A stretch of 64,000 nucleotides of DNA from Streptomyces sp. STR69 (GTDB taxonomy: Bacteria > Actinomycetota > Actinomycetes > Streptomycetales > Streptomycetaceae), in the NCBI RefSeq assembly GCF_024519455.1, contig NZ_JALJRY010000009.1, positions 48,740-112,739 of the forward strand, in the 5' to 3' direction. A model generated the notes under the pieces. It was not told the DNA's origin. It saw only the letters and a list, made by a program, of their open reading frames with translations, and searched no databases. The position numbers and the translations under genes were made by a program. Shown here in pieces: positions 8,596 to 17,786 of the stretch (position 1 is its first letter; each line of letters begins with the position of its first letter).

Positions 8596-10449
8596 ATGAC
8601 GATGACCGAGCAGGCCACCGGGGCCCATCCGCAGCCGCGGCCCCGATCCGGAGGACAGCCGTCCGCCCCCGAGCACGTCACGGGCGCGCAGTCCCTCATC
8701 CGCTCTCTCGAGGAAGTCGGGGCCGACACGGTATTCGGCATCCCCGGCGGTGCGATCCTTCCGGCGTACGACCCGCTGATGGACTCGACGCGGGTGCGTC
8801 ACGTCCTGGTCCGGCACGAGCAGGGCGCGGGTCACGCGGCCACCGGCTACGCGCAGGCCACCGGCAAGGTCGGCGTCTGCATGGCGACCTCGGGCCCCGG
8901 CGCCACCAACCTGGTGACGCCGATCGCCGACGCGCACATGGACTCGGTGGCGCTCGTGGCGATCACCGGGCAGGTCGCGTCCAAGGCGATCGGTACGGAC
9001 GCCTTCCAGGAGGCGGACATCGTCGGCATCACGATGCCGGTCACCAAGCACAACTTCCTGGTCACCAAGGCCGAGGACATCCCGCGCGTCATCGCGCAGG
9101 CCTTCCACATCGCCTCCACCGGCCGTCCAGGACCGGTGCTGGTCGACATCGCGAAGGACGCCCTCCAGGCGAAGACCACCTTCTCCTGGCCGCCGGTCAT
9201 GGACCTGCCCGGCTACCGCCCGGTGACCAAGCCGCACGCCAAGCAGATCCGCGAGGCCGCCAAGCTGATCACCGCCGCGAAGCGGCCCGTCCTCTACGTC
9301 GGCGGCGGCGTCCTCAAGGCCCACGCCACCGCCGAGCTGAAGGTCCTCGCAGAACTCACCGGAGCGCCCGTCACCACCACCCTGATGGCGCTCGGCGCAT
9401 TCCCCGACAGTCACGAGCTGCACGTGGGAATGCCGGGCATGCACGGTGCGGTCACCGCCGTCACCGCGCTGCAGAAGGCCGACCTGATCGTCGCCCTCGG
9501 AGCCCGCTTCGACGACCGCGTCACCGGCAAGCTGGACAGCTTCGCCCCGCACGCCAAGATCGTCCACGCCGACATCGACCCCGCGGAGATCGGCAAGAAC
9601 CGCGCCGCCGACGTCCCGATCGTCGGCGACGCCCGTGAGGTCATCGCCGACCTGGTGCAGGCCGTGCAGAAGGAGCACAGCGAGGGCCACACCGGCGACT
9701 ACAGCGCCTGGTGGAAGGACCTCAACCGCTGGCGCGAGACCTACCCGCTCGGCTACGAGCAGCCCGACAACGGCTCGCTCTCCCCGCAGCAGGTCATCGA
9801 GCGCATCGGCCAACTCGCCCCGGAGGGAACGATCTTCGCGGCGGGCGTCGGCCAGCACCAGATGTGGGCTGCGCACTACATCCAGTACGAGAAGCCGGCC
9901 ACCTGGCTCAACTCCGGCGGCGCCGGGACGATGGGCTACGCGGTCCCGGCCGCGATGGGCGCCAAGGCCGGCGCCCCGGACCGTACGGTCTGGGCGGTCG
10001 ACGGCGACGGCTGCTTCCAGATGACCAACCAGGAACTCACCACCTGCGCCCTGAACAACATCCCGATCAAGGTCGCCATCATCAACAACGGCGCCCTCGG
10101 CATGGTCCGCCAGTGGCAGACCCTGTTCTACAACCAGCGCTACTCCAACACCGTGCTGCACAGCGGCCCGGAGGCGGACGGCAAGCAGCCGAGCGCGGGC
10201 ACCCGCATCCCCGACTTCGTCAAGCTGTCGGAGGCGATGGGCTGTTACGCGATCCGCTGCGAGTCCCCCGACGACCTCGACAAGGTCATCGAGGAGGCGA
10301 ACTCGATCAACGACCGCCCCGTCGTGATCGACTTCATCGTCCACGAGGACGCCATGGTGTGGCCGATGGTCGCCGCCGGCACCTCCAACGACGAGGTCAT
10401 GTTCGCCCGGGACGTCCGCCCCGACTTCGGCGACAACGAAGACGACTGA
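8596..10449 (+). CDS. ilvB: Acetolactate synthase, large (catalytic) subunit
   Basis: A 617-residue ThDP enzyme condensing two pyruvates, or pyruvate with 2-ketobutyrate, in the first common step of valine, leucine and isoleucine synthesis. Visible features are the N-terminal GADTVFGIPGGAILPAYD with the catalytic Glu in VRHEQGAGHAATGYAQATG, the central FAD-linked domain, and the C-terminal ThDP/Mg motif beginning GDGCFQMTNQEL and running to INNGALGMVRQWQ. The length is normal. It is followed after 20 bases by ilvN, then ilvC, as one operon, and is preceded by a leader peptide and attenuator. Confidence 0.97.
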   Translation: MTMTEQATGAHPQPRPRSGGQPSAPEHVTGAQSLIRSLEEVGADTVFGIPGGAILPAYDPLMDSTRVRHVLVRHEQGAGHAATGYAQATGKVGVCMATSGPGATNLVTPIADAHMDSVALVAITGQVASKAIGTDAFQEADIVGITMPVTKHNFLVTKAEDIPRVIAQAFHIASTGRPGPVLVDIAKDALQAKTTFSWPPVMDLPGYRPVTKPHAKQIREAAKLITAAKRPVLYVGGGVLKAHATAELKVLAELTGAPVTTTLMALGAFPDSHELHVGMPGMHGAVTAVTALQKADLIVALGARFDDRVTGKLDSFAPHAKIVHADIDPAEIGKNRAADVPIVGDAREVIADLVQAVQKEHSEGHTGDYSAWWKDLNRWRETYPLGYEQPDNGSLSPQQVIERIGQLAPEGTIFAAGVGQHQMWAAHYIQYEKPATWLNSGGAGTMGYAVPAAMGAKAGAPDRTVWAVDGDGCFQMTNQELTTCALNNIPIKVAIINNGALGMVRQWQTLFYNQRYSNTVLHSGPEADGKQPSAGTRIPDFVKLSEAMGCYAIRCESPDDLDKVIEEANSINDRPVVIDFIVHEDAMVWPMVAAGTSNDEVMFARDVRPDFGDNEDD

Positions 10450-10469
10450 GCGAGAGAGACCACAGAGAA

Positions 10470-10997
10470 ATGTCCAAGCACACGCTCTCCGTCCTGGTCG
10501 AGAACAAGCCAGGTGTCCTCGCCCGGATCACCGCCCTGTTCTCCCGGCGCGGCTTCAACATCGACTCCCTCGCCGTCGGCGTCACCGAGCACCCCGACAT
10601 CTCCCGCATCACGATCGTGGTGAACGTGATCGAGGCACTCCCGCTCGAACAGGTCACCAAGCAGCTCAACAAGCTCGTCAACGTGCTGAAGATCGTCGAG
10701 CTGGAGTCCGGATCGGCCGTTCAGCGCGAACTCGTTCTGGTGAAGGTGCGCGCCGACAACGAGACGCGCTCCCAGATCGTCGAGATCGTCCAGCTGTTCC
10801 GCGCCAAGACCGTCGACGTCTCCCCGGAGGCCGTCACCATCGAGGCCACCGGCTCCAGCGACAAGCTGACCGCCATGCTCAAGATGCTGGAACCGTACGG
10901 CATCAAGGAACTGGTCCAGTCCGGCACCATCGCCATCGGCCGCGGCGCCCGCTCCATCACCGACCGCTCGCTGCGCGCGCTCGACCGCTCCGCGTAG
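10470..10997 (+). CDS. ilvN: Acetolactate synthase, small regulatory subunit
   Basis: The 175-residue regulatory partner of IlvB. It begins MSKHTLSVLVENKPGVLARI, an ACT domain that binds the feedback inhibitor valine; the C-terminal half (from about residue 85) is the second ACT-like domain of this family. The start is 20 bases after the ilvB stop. A perfect GC-rich inverted repeat follows the stop codon. Confidence 0.95.
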   Translation: MSKHTLSVLVENKPGVLARITALFSRRGFNIDSLAVGVTEHPDISRITIVVNVIEALPLEQVTKQLNKLVNVLKIVELESGSAVQRELVLVKVRADNETRSQIVEIVQLFRAKTVDVSPEAVTIEATGSSDKLTAMLKMLEPYGIKELVQSGTIAIGRGARSITDRSLRALDRSA

Positions 10998-11006
10998 AAC
11001 CCGTGT

Positions 11007-11028
11007 GCGGGCGGCCCCGGCCGCCCGC
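11007..11028. terminator. GC hairpin between ilvN and ilvC
   Basis: GCGGGCGGCC and GGCCGCCCGC form a perfect ten-base inverted repeat separated by two bases. There is no T tail, so it may be a weak terminator or an mRNA-stabilising intercistronic hairpin that tunes ilvC relative to ilvBN. Confidence 0.5.
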
Positions 11029-11109
11029 ATTCCGAGACCCCCGAACTTCGATTCCGCCCGCCGTCATACGGTGGGACGCAACACCTGCACACCAAGGAGA
11101 GAACCCAAA

Positions 11110-12108
11110 GTGGCCGAGCTGTTCTACGACGCCGACGCCGACCTGTCCATCATCCAGGGCCGCAAGGTCGCGGTCATCGGCTACGGCAGCCAGGGCCACG
11201 CCCACGCGCTGTCGCTCCGTGACTCCGGCGTCGACGTGCGCGTCGGTCTGCACGAGGGCTCCAAGTCCAAGGCGAAGGCCGAGGAGCAGGGCCTGCGCGT
11301 GGTGACGCCGTCCGAGGCCGCCGCCGAGGCCGACGTCATCATGATCCTGGTGCCGGACCCGATCCAGGCCCAGGTCTACGAGGAGTCCATCAAGGACAAC
11401 CTCAACGACGGCGACGCGCTGTTCTTCGGCCACGGTCTGAACATCCGCTTCGACTTCATCAAGCCCCCGGCCGGCGTCGACGTCTGCATGGTCGCCCCCA
11501 AGGGCCCGGGCCACCTCGTCCGCCGCCAGTACGAGGAGGGCCGCGGCGTTCCGTGTATCGCGGCCGTCGAGCAGGACGCGACCGGCAACGGCTTCGCGCT
11601 CGCGCTGTCGTATGCGAAGGGCATCGGCGGCACCCGCGCCGGCGTCATCAAGACGACCTTCACCGAGGAGACCGAGACCGACCTGTTCGGTGAGCAGGCC
11701 GTTCTCTGCGGTGGTACGGCCGCGCTGGTCAAGGCCGGTTTCGAGACGCTGACCGAGGCCGGCTACCAGCCCGAGATCGCGTACTTCGAGTGCCTCCACG
11801 AGCTGAAGCTCATCGTCGACCTCATGTACGAGGGCGGCCTGGAGAAGATGCGCTGGTCGATCTCCGAGACCGCCGAGTGGGGCGACTACGTCACCGGCCC
11901 GCGGATCATCACGGACGAGACCAAGGCCACGATGAAGCAGGTCCTCGCCGAGATCCAGGACGGCACCTTCGCGCGTGAGTGGATGGCCGAGTACCACGGT
12001 GGCCTGAAGAAGTACAACGAGTACAAGCAGAAGGACGCCGAGTCCCTGCTGGAGACGACCGGCAAGCAGCTCCGCAAGCTGATGAGCTGGGTCGACGAAG
12101 AGGCGTAA
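11110..12108 (+). CDS. ilvC: Ketol-acid reductoisomerase
   Basis: A 332-residue class I enzyme that isomerises and reduces acetolactate and acetohydroxybutyrate with NADPH and Mg. The GTG start at 11110 follows AAGGAG; the frame stays open upstream but nothing there resembles the family. The dinucleotide motif is GYGSQGHAHA, and FGHGLNIRFDFI, APKGPGHLVRRQY and the metal-binding DLFGEQAVLCGG with the later ECLHELKLIVDLMYEGG block are all present. It is the third gene of the ilvBNC unit, 112 bases after ilvN, and is closed by a strong terminator. Confidence 0.97.
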   Translation: MAELFYDADADLSIIQGRKVAVIGYGSQGHAHALSLRDSGVDVRVGLHEGSKSKAKAEEQGLRVVTPSEAAAEADVIMILVPDPIQAQVYEESIKDNLNDGDALFFGHGLNIRFDFIKPPAGVDVCMVAPKGPGHLVRRQYEEGRGVPCIAAVEQDATGNGFALALSYAKGIGGTRAGVIKTTFTEETETDLFGEQAVLCGGTAALVKAGFETLTEAGYQPEIAYFECLHELKLIVDLMYEGGLEKMRWSISETAEWGDYVTGPRIITDETKATMKQVLAEIQDGTFAREWMAEYHGGLKKYNEYKQKDAESLLETTGKQLRKLMSWVDEEA

Positions 12109-12121
12109 GTCCTGGGGCCGA

Positions 12122-12150
12122 GGGGCCGGAGCGAGTGCTCCGGCCCCTTT
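12122..12150 (+). terminator. Terminator after ilvC
   Basis: GGGGCCGGAGC and GCTCCGGCCCC pair perfectly over 11 bases around a GAGT loop and are followed by TTT, closing the ilvBNC unit. Confidence 0.85.
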
Positions 12151-12340
12151 GTCCAACCCGTCCAGCCTCGGACGGGTGATCCTTCCGCAGAGGCGTAAGA
12201 CGACTGTCGGCGCGCCACTACACTGCCGTACTACATACGCGTCAGGCCCACAGCGTCGTGCGTCTCCACGCGGCCCGTACCTCCACCGCCTGCGGCCGTC
12301 GGGACGGCCGTCCGCACGCAATGGACTTGTGAGGACTCAC

Positions 12341-13930
12341 GTGAGCTCGAAACCTGTCGTACTCATCGCTGAAGAGCTGTCGCCCGCGACGGTGGACGCC
12401 CTCGGCCCGGACTTCGAGATCCGCCACTGCAACGGCGCCGACCGGGGCGAACTGCTCCCCGCGATCGCCGACGTGGACGCGATCCTGATCCGTTCGGCCA
12501 CCAAGGTCGACGCCGAAGCGGTCGCCGCCGCACGGAAGTTGAAGGTCGTCGCACGAGCCGGCGTCGGCCTGGACAACGTCGACGTCTCCGCCGCCACCAA
12601 GGCCGGCGTGATGGTCGTCAACGCCCCCACCTCGAACATCGTCACCGCCGCCGAGCTGGCCTGCGGTCTGCTGCTGGCGACCGCACGCCACATCCCGCAG
12701 GCCAACGCCGCGCTGAAGAACGGCGAGTGGAAGCGCAGCAAGTACACGGGCGTCGAGCTGGCCGAGAAGACCCTCGGTGTCGTGGGTCTGGGACGTATCG
12801 GCGCCCTCGTGGCGCAGCGCATGTCCGCGTTCGGGATGAAGGTCGTCGCCTACGACCCCTACATCCAGCCCGCGCGGGCCGCGCAGATGGGCGTCAAGAT
12901 CCTGTCGCTCGACGAGCTGCTCGAAGTCTCCGACTTCATCACCGTGCACCTGCCCAAGACCCCCGAGACGGTCGGTCTGATCGGCGACGAGGCGCTGCGC
13001 AAGGTCAAGCCGACCGTGCGCATCGTCAACGCCGCGCGCGGCGGGATCGTCGACGAGGAGGCGCTGTACTCCGCGCTCAAGGAGGGCCGCGTCGCCGGCG
13101 CCGGCCTCGACGTGTACGCGAAAGAGCCCTGCACGGACTCCCCGCTGTTCGAGTTCGACCAGGTCGTCTCCACCCCGCACCTCGGCGCCTCCACGGACGA
13201 GGCGCAGGAGAAGGCCGGTGTCTCGGTCGCCAGGTCGGTGCGCCTCGCGCTCGCCGGTGAACTCGTCCCCGACGCGGTCAACGTCCAGGGCGGCGTCATC
13301 GCCGAGGACGTCAAGCCCGGCCTCCCGCTCGCCGAGAAGCTCGGCCGCATCTTCACCGCGCTGGCGGGCGAGGTCGCGGTCCGCCTCGACGTCGAGGTCT
13401 ACGGCGAGATCACCCAGCACGACGTCAAGGTGCTCGAACTCTCCGCGCTCAAGGGCGTGTTCGAGGACGTCGTCGACGAGACCGTGTCGTACGTCAACGC
13501 CCCGCTGTTCGCGCAGGAGCGCGGCGTCGAGGTCCGGCTGACGACCAGCTCGGAGTCCGCCGACCACCGCAACGTCGTCACCGTGCGCGGCACGCTGAGC
13601 AACGGCGAGGAGGTCGCGGTCTCCGGCACGCTGGCCGGTCCCAAGAACCTGCAGAAGATCGTCGCGGTCGGCGAGTACGACGTCGACCTCGCGCTCGCCG
13701 ACCACATGGTGGTGCTGCGGTACGAGGACCGTCCCGGTGTCGTCGGCACGGTCGGTCGTGTCTTCGGCGAGGCGGGCATCAACATCGCCGGTATGCAGGT
13801 CTCGCGGTCGGTCGCGGGCGGCGAGGCGCTGGCCGTGCTGACCGTCGACGACACGGTGGCCGTCAATGTGCTGGCGGAGGTGGCCGAGGAGATCGGGGCG
13901 ACGTCGGCCCGTTCGGTGAACCTGGCCTGA
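12341..13930 (+). CDS. serA: D-3-phosphoglycerate dehydrogenase
   Basis: A 529-residue long-type (type I) PGDH that commits 3-phosphoglycerate to serine synthesis. The GTG start follows GAGGA at about six bases. Domain order: split substrate domain, Rossmann domain with GLGRIG, catalytic residues in NAARGGIVDE, DVYAKEP and STPHLGAST, an intervening domain from about residue 315, and a C-terminal ACT domain (VLRYEDRPGVVGTVGRVFGE) that normally binds serine. It stands alone after the ilv terminator and is closed by a long hairpin. Confidence 0.95.
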   Translation: MSSKPVVLIAEELSPATVDALGPDFEIRHCNGADRGELLPAIADVDAILIRSATKVDAEAVAAARKLKVVARAGVGLDNVDVSAATKAGVMVVNAPTSNIVTAAELACGLLLATARHIPQANAALKNGEWKRSKYTGVELAEKTLGVVGLGRIGALVAQRMSAFGMKVVAYDPYIQPARAAQMGVKILSLDELLEVSDFITVHLPKTPETVGLIGDEALRKVKPTVRIVNAARGGIVDEEALYSALKEGRVAGAGLDVYAKEPCTDSPLFEFDQVVSTPHLGASTDEAQEKAGVSVARSVRLALAGELVPDAVNVQGGVIAEDVKPGLPLAEKLGRIFTALAGEVAVRLDVEVYGEITQHDVKVLELSALKGVFEDVVDETVSYVNAPLFAQERGVEVRLTTSSESADHRNVVTVRGTLSNGEEVAVSGTLAGPKNLQKIVAVGEYDVDLALADHMVVLRYEDRPGVVGTVGRVFGEAGINIAGMQVSRSVAGGEALAVLTVDDTVAVNVLAEVAEEIGATSARSVNLA

Positions 13931-13952
13931 GGCCCAACCCGCGTCACATGTG

Positions 13953-13997
13953 AACGCCGGGCGGGTTGCGGAGAGAATCCTCAACCCGCCCGGCGTT
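13953..13997. terminator. Bidirectional terminator between serA and the MFS gene
   Basis: AACGCCGGGCGGGTTG and its exact complement form a 16-base perfect stem with a 13-base loop. It lies between the convergent ends of serA and the MFS transporter and can serve both; there is no T tail. Confidence 0.8.
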
Positions 13998-14013
13998 CCT
14001 GTGTGTTGAGGCC

Positions 14014-15576
14014 TCATACCTGCGCTTCCTGCGGCTCCGGCGCCACCGGCTCCGGCGCCTGCACGCGCAGCCCCCGCAGGGTCCGCGTCGCCGCGAAGGC
14101 CGCGCCCAGCAGCAGTACCGCCCCGCCGATCGCCGCGCCGTGCATGCCGTCGGTAAAGGCCTGCCGTGCGGTTGCCGTCAGGGCATCTCCCGCGTGCCCC
14201 GGCAGTTGGCGGGCGACGGCCAGGGCGCCGCCGAGGGTCTCGTGGGCCGGGGCGGGGGCCGAGGCCGGGATGCCGTGGCGGTAGACGGCCGTACCGATGG
14301 AGCCGAGGACCGCCATGCCCAGCGCGCCGCCGAACTCCGCGCCCGTCTCCATCAGCGAGGACGCGACGCCCGCCTTCTCCACCGGTGCGCTGCCCATCGC
14401 GAGGTCCATGATCTGGGACATCACCATGACGATCCCGGAGGCGAGGACACCGGCGGCGGCCAGGGCCGGCCAGAGGGCGTCGGTGCCGGTGATGGCGAGC
14501 ATGCCGTAGCCGCAGGCGGCGATCGCGAAGCCGGCCGCGACGACGTGGGCGCGGTCGACTCCCTTCTGGACGAGGGTCGTTGCGAGCGGGGCCGCCATGC
14601 CGATCGGCACCGAGGGGAGCAGCGCCCACAGGGCCGCCTCCAGCGGACTCTTGCCGAGCACCGACTGCAGGTACTGCGTGGTGAAGAACGCCGAGCCCAT
14701 CATCCCGAAGGCGGAGACGAGGTTGAGCACGACGGAGGGGGCGAAGCCGCGGCCACGGAAGAGAGTGGGGTCGATCATCGGGGACGCTGCCGTGCGCTGG
14801 CGGTGCACGAACAGGGTCGCGAAGAGCAGGCCCACGGTGATCGAGACGACGTACTGCACGTGCCAGCCCTCGGACGGGATCTCCTTGAGGCCGTAGATCA
14901 CGGGCAGTACGGCGGCCAGGGACAGCGGGACGCTCGGCCAGTCGAAGCGGCCGGGGGCGGGGTTCTTCGACTCGGGGAGCAGGAACGGGCCGATGAGCAG
15001 GAGCAGGGCCATCGCGGGCAGGTTGATCAGGAAGACCGAGCCCCACCAGAAGTACTGGACCAGCACACCGCTCAGCACCGAGCCGAGCGCGACACCGGCG
15101 GTCATCACGCCGGACCACAGACCGATCGCCTTCGCGCGCTGGCCGGGGTCGGTGAACATCGTGCGCAGCAGCGCCATCGTCGAGGGCATCAGGGTCGCGC
15201 CGCCGATGCCGAGGACGGCGCGGGCGGCGATCAGGGTCTCGGCGCTGTCCGCGTAGGCGGCGATGAGGGACGCGGTGCCGAAGGCCGCCGCGCCGATCAG
15301 GAGGAGCCGGCGGCGGCCGATGCGGTCGCCGATCGAGCCCATCGTCATCAGCAGGCCGGCCAGGACGAAGGCGTAGATGTCGAAGATCCACAGTTGCTGG
15401 GTGCCGCTGGGCTCCAGGTCCGCGCTGATCGCCGGGATGGCGAAGTAGAGGACGGAGACGTCCATGGAGACCAGCAGCAGCGGCAGCATCAGGACGCCGA
15501 GGGCGGTCCATTCGCGGCGCCCGGCAAGGGAGTTGGGAGTGCCGGCGAGGTTCGTCGAGCTCGGTGGGTTCGTCAT
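14014..15576 (-). CDS. DHA2-type (14-helix) MFS drug efflux transporter
   Basis: A 520-residue inner-membrane proton-driven exporter of the EmrB/QacA type. About 14 hydrophobic helices can be counted, with the loop 2-3 motif GSIGDRIGRRRLLLIG and the motif C-like GVALGSVLSGVLVQYFWWG stretch. It is divergent from a TetR regulator over a 110-base gap containing repeats, the usual arrangement for a repressed multidrug or antibiotic exporter. The substrate is unknown. Confidence 0.9.
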   Translation of the reverse strand: MTNPPSSTNLAGTPNSLAGRREWTALGVLMLPLLLVSMDVSVLYFAIPAISADLEPSGTQQLWIFDIYAFVLAGLLMTMGSIGDRIGRRRLLLIGAAAFGTASLIAAYADSAETLIAARAVLGIGGATLMPSTMALLRTMFTDPGQRAKAIGLWSGVMTAGVALGSVLSGVLVQYFWWGSVFLINLPAMALLLLIGPFLLPESKNPAPGRFDWPSVPLSLAAVLPVIYGLKEIPSEGWHVQYVVSITVGLLFATLFVHRQRTAASPMIDPTLFRGRGFAPSVVLNLVSAFGMMGSAFFTTQYLQSVLGKSPLEAALWALLPSVPIGMAAPLATTLVQKGVDRAHVVAAGFAIAACGYGMLAITGTDALWPALAAAGVLASGIVMVMSQIMDLAMGSAPVEKAGVASSLMETGAEFGGALGMAVLGSIGTAVYRHGIPASAPAPAHETLGGALAVARQLPGHAGDALTATARQAFTDGMHGAAIGGAVLLLGAAFAATRTLRGLRVQAPEPVAPEPQEAQV

Positions 15577-15618
15577 GGCAGTGAATGTACGCGCGTCTTA
15601 AACGCTTGTCTATGACGT

Positions 15619-15643
15619 GTGTATAAATCGCTCGTGTAAATCG
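15619..15643. promoter_or_regulatory. Candidate TetR operator repeats in the MFS/TetR divergent region
   Basis: GTGTATAAATCG (15619-15630) and GTGTAAATCG (15634-15643) are near-identical direct repeats 15 bases apart, in an unusually AT-rich patch between the two divergent genes. They are plausible binding sites for the adjacent TetR protein and overlap the expected promoter zone. Confidence 0.4.
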
Positions 15644-15673
15644 TGCGTCTAGGACAGTTGTATGGATCGGCGG

Positions 15674-15679
15674 TAGCCT
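15674..15679 (+). promoter_or_regulatory. Putative leaderless -10 (TAGCCT) of the TetR gene
   Basis: TAGCCT sits seven bases before the ATG and there is no ribosome-binding site, so a leaderless mRNA is likely. Confidence 0.45.
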
Positions 15680-15686
15680 GGCGCGC

Positions 15687-16262
15687 ATGGGACACCGTGA
15701 GGATCTGCTCGAAGGCGCGAAGCGCTGCCTGCTGGAGAAGGGGTTCGCGCGCACCACGGCGCGCGACATCGTGAAGGAGTCGGGGACGAACCTCGCGTCC
15801 ATCGGCTACCACTACGGCTCGAAGGACGCGCTGCTCGCGCAGGCCTACGTCTCGCTGGTGGACGACATGTCCTTCGAGTGGGGTGACCGGCTCGAAGGGG
15901 CGCCGGGCTCGCTGGAGCGGTTCAGGGAGGTGTGGTCGAACGTCGTCGCCTCCCTCCGTGAGCCGGGCTCGATGTGGCGGCTCAGCGGGGAGATCATGGC
16001 GATGGGCGACCAGCTGCCGGAAGCCCGTGATCAGTTGGCGCTCGCGCAGCGCGAGGGCGGCCGAGGACTGGTCTCGCTGCTCATGGCTGTGCCGGAGGAG
16101 GAGGTGTCGGACGAGACCGCCGACACGCTCGGCTCGTTCTACATGGTCGTGATGTCCGGGCTCATCATGCAGTGGACCTTCGACCCGAAGACCGCACCCG
16201 ACGCCGACCGGCTCACCGAGGGTCTCCGTCAACTGCTGGAGGGCGCGCGGAAGGCACCGTGA
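15687..16262 (+). CDS. TetR-family repressor of the adjacent MFS exporter
   Basis: A 191-residue TetR protein. The N-terminal helix-turn-helix is clear (EKGFARTTARDIVKESGTNLASIGYHYGSKDALL within residues 18-51), followed by an all-helical ligand-binding and dimerisation domain. It is divergent from the 14-helix MFS gene and most likely represses it and itself. The last 50 bases overlap the 3' end of the convergent second MFS gene. The ligand is unknown. Confidence 0.88.
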   Translation: MGHREDLLEGAKRCLLEKGFARTTARDIVKESGTNLASIGYHYGSKDALLAQAYVSLVDDMSFEWGDRLEGAPGSLERFREVWSNVVASLREPGSMWRLSGEIMAMGDQLPEARDQLALAQREGGRGLVSLLMAVPEEEVSDETADTLGSFYMVVMSGLIMQWTFDPKTAPDADRLTEGLRQLLEGARKAP

Positions 16263-17448
16263 CCCGCCGGTTCCGCAGCGCCGGCGCCAGCGCCACCAGC
16301 ATCAGCAGCGCGGTCAGCCCGAAGGCCCACGGGTAGCCGGTCAGGCCCGCCGTGATGCCGAAGCCGGCCGCGCCGAGACCCATACCGCCGTCGTAGGCCA
16401 GGTTCCACAGCGCGCTGACCGTGCCGTACGAGGCGGCGGAAGCGCGGGTGTACATCAGGGTCAGCGTGGCGTTCTGGGTGATGCCGAAGCCCGCACCGAA
16501 CAGGGCGGTGCCCGCAATGACCGCTACTGGGTTGGTAGTTGGGGCGATGACCAGGACGCCCGCCGCCGACAGGAGCAGGCCGGGCAGCACGAGCCGCTCG
16601 CTGCCGTGCCGGTCGCCGTGGCGGCCTGCCAGCCAGCGCGTCAGGGTCGAGGTCGCGGTCTGCACGAACAGGGCCGCCGCGACGACTCCGGCGGACGCCG
16701 AGGGCACGGCCAGCGGCAGGAACGTGACGAGGATGCCGGCGGCGGTGGCGGTGGCCGCGAAGACCAGAACCGGCCGTAGCAGAGCGCCGGTTCGCAGTCC
16801 CCGTACGACGCCCAACGGCTGCTCGGAGCGGTCCGCGCGGTCCGGCAGTCCGAGTACGAAGACGATCGCGGCCAGTGCCGCGAGGCCACCGGCCACGGCG
16901 ACCGGGCCGTAGCCCGCGCGCCCGGCCAGCCAGAGCCCCAGCGGCAGCGCGACCAGCGACGGTACCCCGGACACCACACCCACCAACGCGAGCCCCTCGC
17001 CCCGGCGTTCGTCCGGGATCAGCGACGCGGTGAGCGCACCGCCCGCGACGATCGTCAGCGCGAAACCGAGTCCGCGGACGAAGCAGACCGTCGCGATCCA
17101 GGCTGCCTGCCCGGAGACGGTCAGTACCAACGCCGGGGCACCGAGCAGGAACAGCCCGGCGATCAGGGTCGGTCGATAGCCGAAGCGGCCGACGAGCCGG
17201 GGAGTGACCAGCTCGCCCAGGACCGTCGCGAGCATCAGCGAACCGGTCGCGAGCCCCGCCGCGCCGCCGCCCCCGCGCTCGGCCGCATATGCCGGTACGA
17301 CCGAGAGCAGCAGGAAGAAACTGAGACTGGCGCCGACCATGCTGATGAAACGGAGGAGGAGGGGGCGGGTGAGGAGCGGGGGGAACGAGGCCCGCTCGCT
17401 CGAAGTGGCCTCATCGGCAGGGGAGTCGGAGGTCGGGCCGGTCGTCAT
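16213..17448 (-). CDS. 12-helix MFS transporter
   Basis: A 411-residue MFS_1 permease with about 12 membrane helices and short basic loops (GRFGYRPTL after helix 2). It resembles sugar or drug efflux permeases of the AraJ/CynX type; the substrate is not assignable. The 3' end overlaps the TetR gene by 50 bases. The N-terminus is a Ser/Thr-rich cytoplasmic tail. The start lacks a ribosome site and has a TAGTGT hexamer seven bases upstream. Confidence 0.85.
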   Translation of the reverse strand: MTTGPTSDSPADEATSSERASFPPLLTRPLLLRFISMVGASLSFFLLLSVVPAYAAERGGGGAAGLATGSLMLATVLGELVTPRLVGRFGYRPTLIAGLFLLGAPALVLTVSGQAAWIATVCFVRGLGFALTIVAGGALTASLIPDERRGEGLALVGVVSGVPSLVALPLGLWLAGRAGYGPVAVAGGLAALAAIVFVLGLPDRADRSEQPLGVVRGLRTGALLRPVLVFAATATAAGILVTFLPLAVPSASAGVVAAALFVQTATSTLTRWLAGRHGDRHGSERLVLPGLLLSAAGVLVIAPTTNPVAVIAGTALFGAGFGITQNATLTLMYTRASAASYGTVSALWNLAYDGGMGLGAAGFGITAGLTGYPWAFGLTALLMLVALAPALRNRRVTVPSARPPAVDGDPR

Positions 17449-17455
17449 GACTTCG

Positions 17456-17461
17456 ACACTA
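17456..17461 (-). promoter_or_regulatory. Putative leaderless -10 (TAGTGT) of the 12-helix MFS gene
   Basis: On the minus strand TAGTGT ends seven bases before the ATG; no Shine-Dalgarno sequence is present. Confidence 0.4.
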
Positions 17462-17786
17462 GATTCCGACCGGGCTGCCGGTCAGGTCCAATTCCGGGCC
17501 GGTGGACCGGTCCGTCGGCCGCGTTCCGCCGAGCCGGGGTCAGGTCGGCGGGCGGGGCGTTGCCCACCCACCGCGGCCTGATCGAGGACATCGAAGAGGG
17601 CCATTACCTCAGGTGAGTTGGCCGGCGGCGCTCCACGGGTGATTGTCACTCGATCGGTCCAGCGACAAATCGATTCCCCGGGTGAACGGCCCGGCGTTCG
17701 ATCCACCGCGCCGGCCGACGCGGCGATCGTGGGGCCGGTATCAGACCGCCCGACCGCCCAACCGATCGCCGACCAAGGAGTTTCCT
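17462..17786. other. Non-coding stretch before the small secreted protein gene
   Basis: I see no gene here. It holds a ten-base palindrome GGACCGGTCC at 17504-17513 and, from about 17630, a less GC-rich patch that probably contains the promoter of the following gene. The AAGGAG ribosome site of that gene is at 17775-17780. Confidence 0.5.

Noticed and set aside
12242..15802. A very long open frame (over 1100 residues) on the minus strand across serA and the MFS gene
   Set aside because: Its composition is that of a GC-rich shadow frame (Arg, Gly, Pro, Asp and His rich), it has no family motifs, and it overlaps serA antisense and the MFS gene in another frame. Similar long shadows opposite ilvB (8326-10344), the GGDEF gene (6184-7806), ureC (31411-32841), accB (59841-61544) and GH3 (43065-44984) were dropped for the same reason.
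17504..17513. Perfect palindrome GGACCGGTCC as a regulator site
   Set aside because: Ten-base GC-rich palindromes occur by chance in such sequence and nothing else about its position points to regulation.
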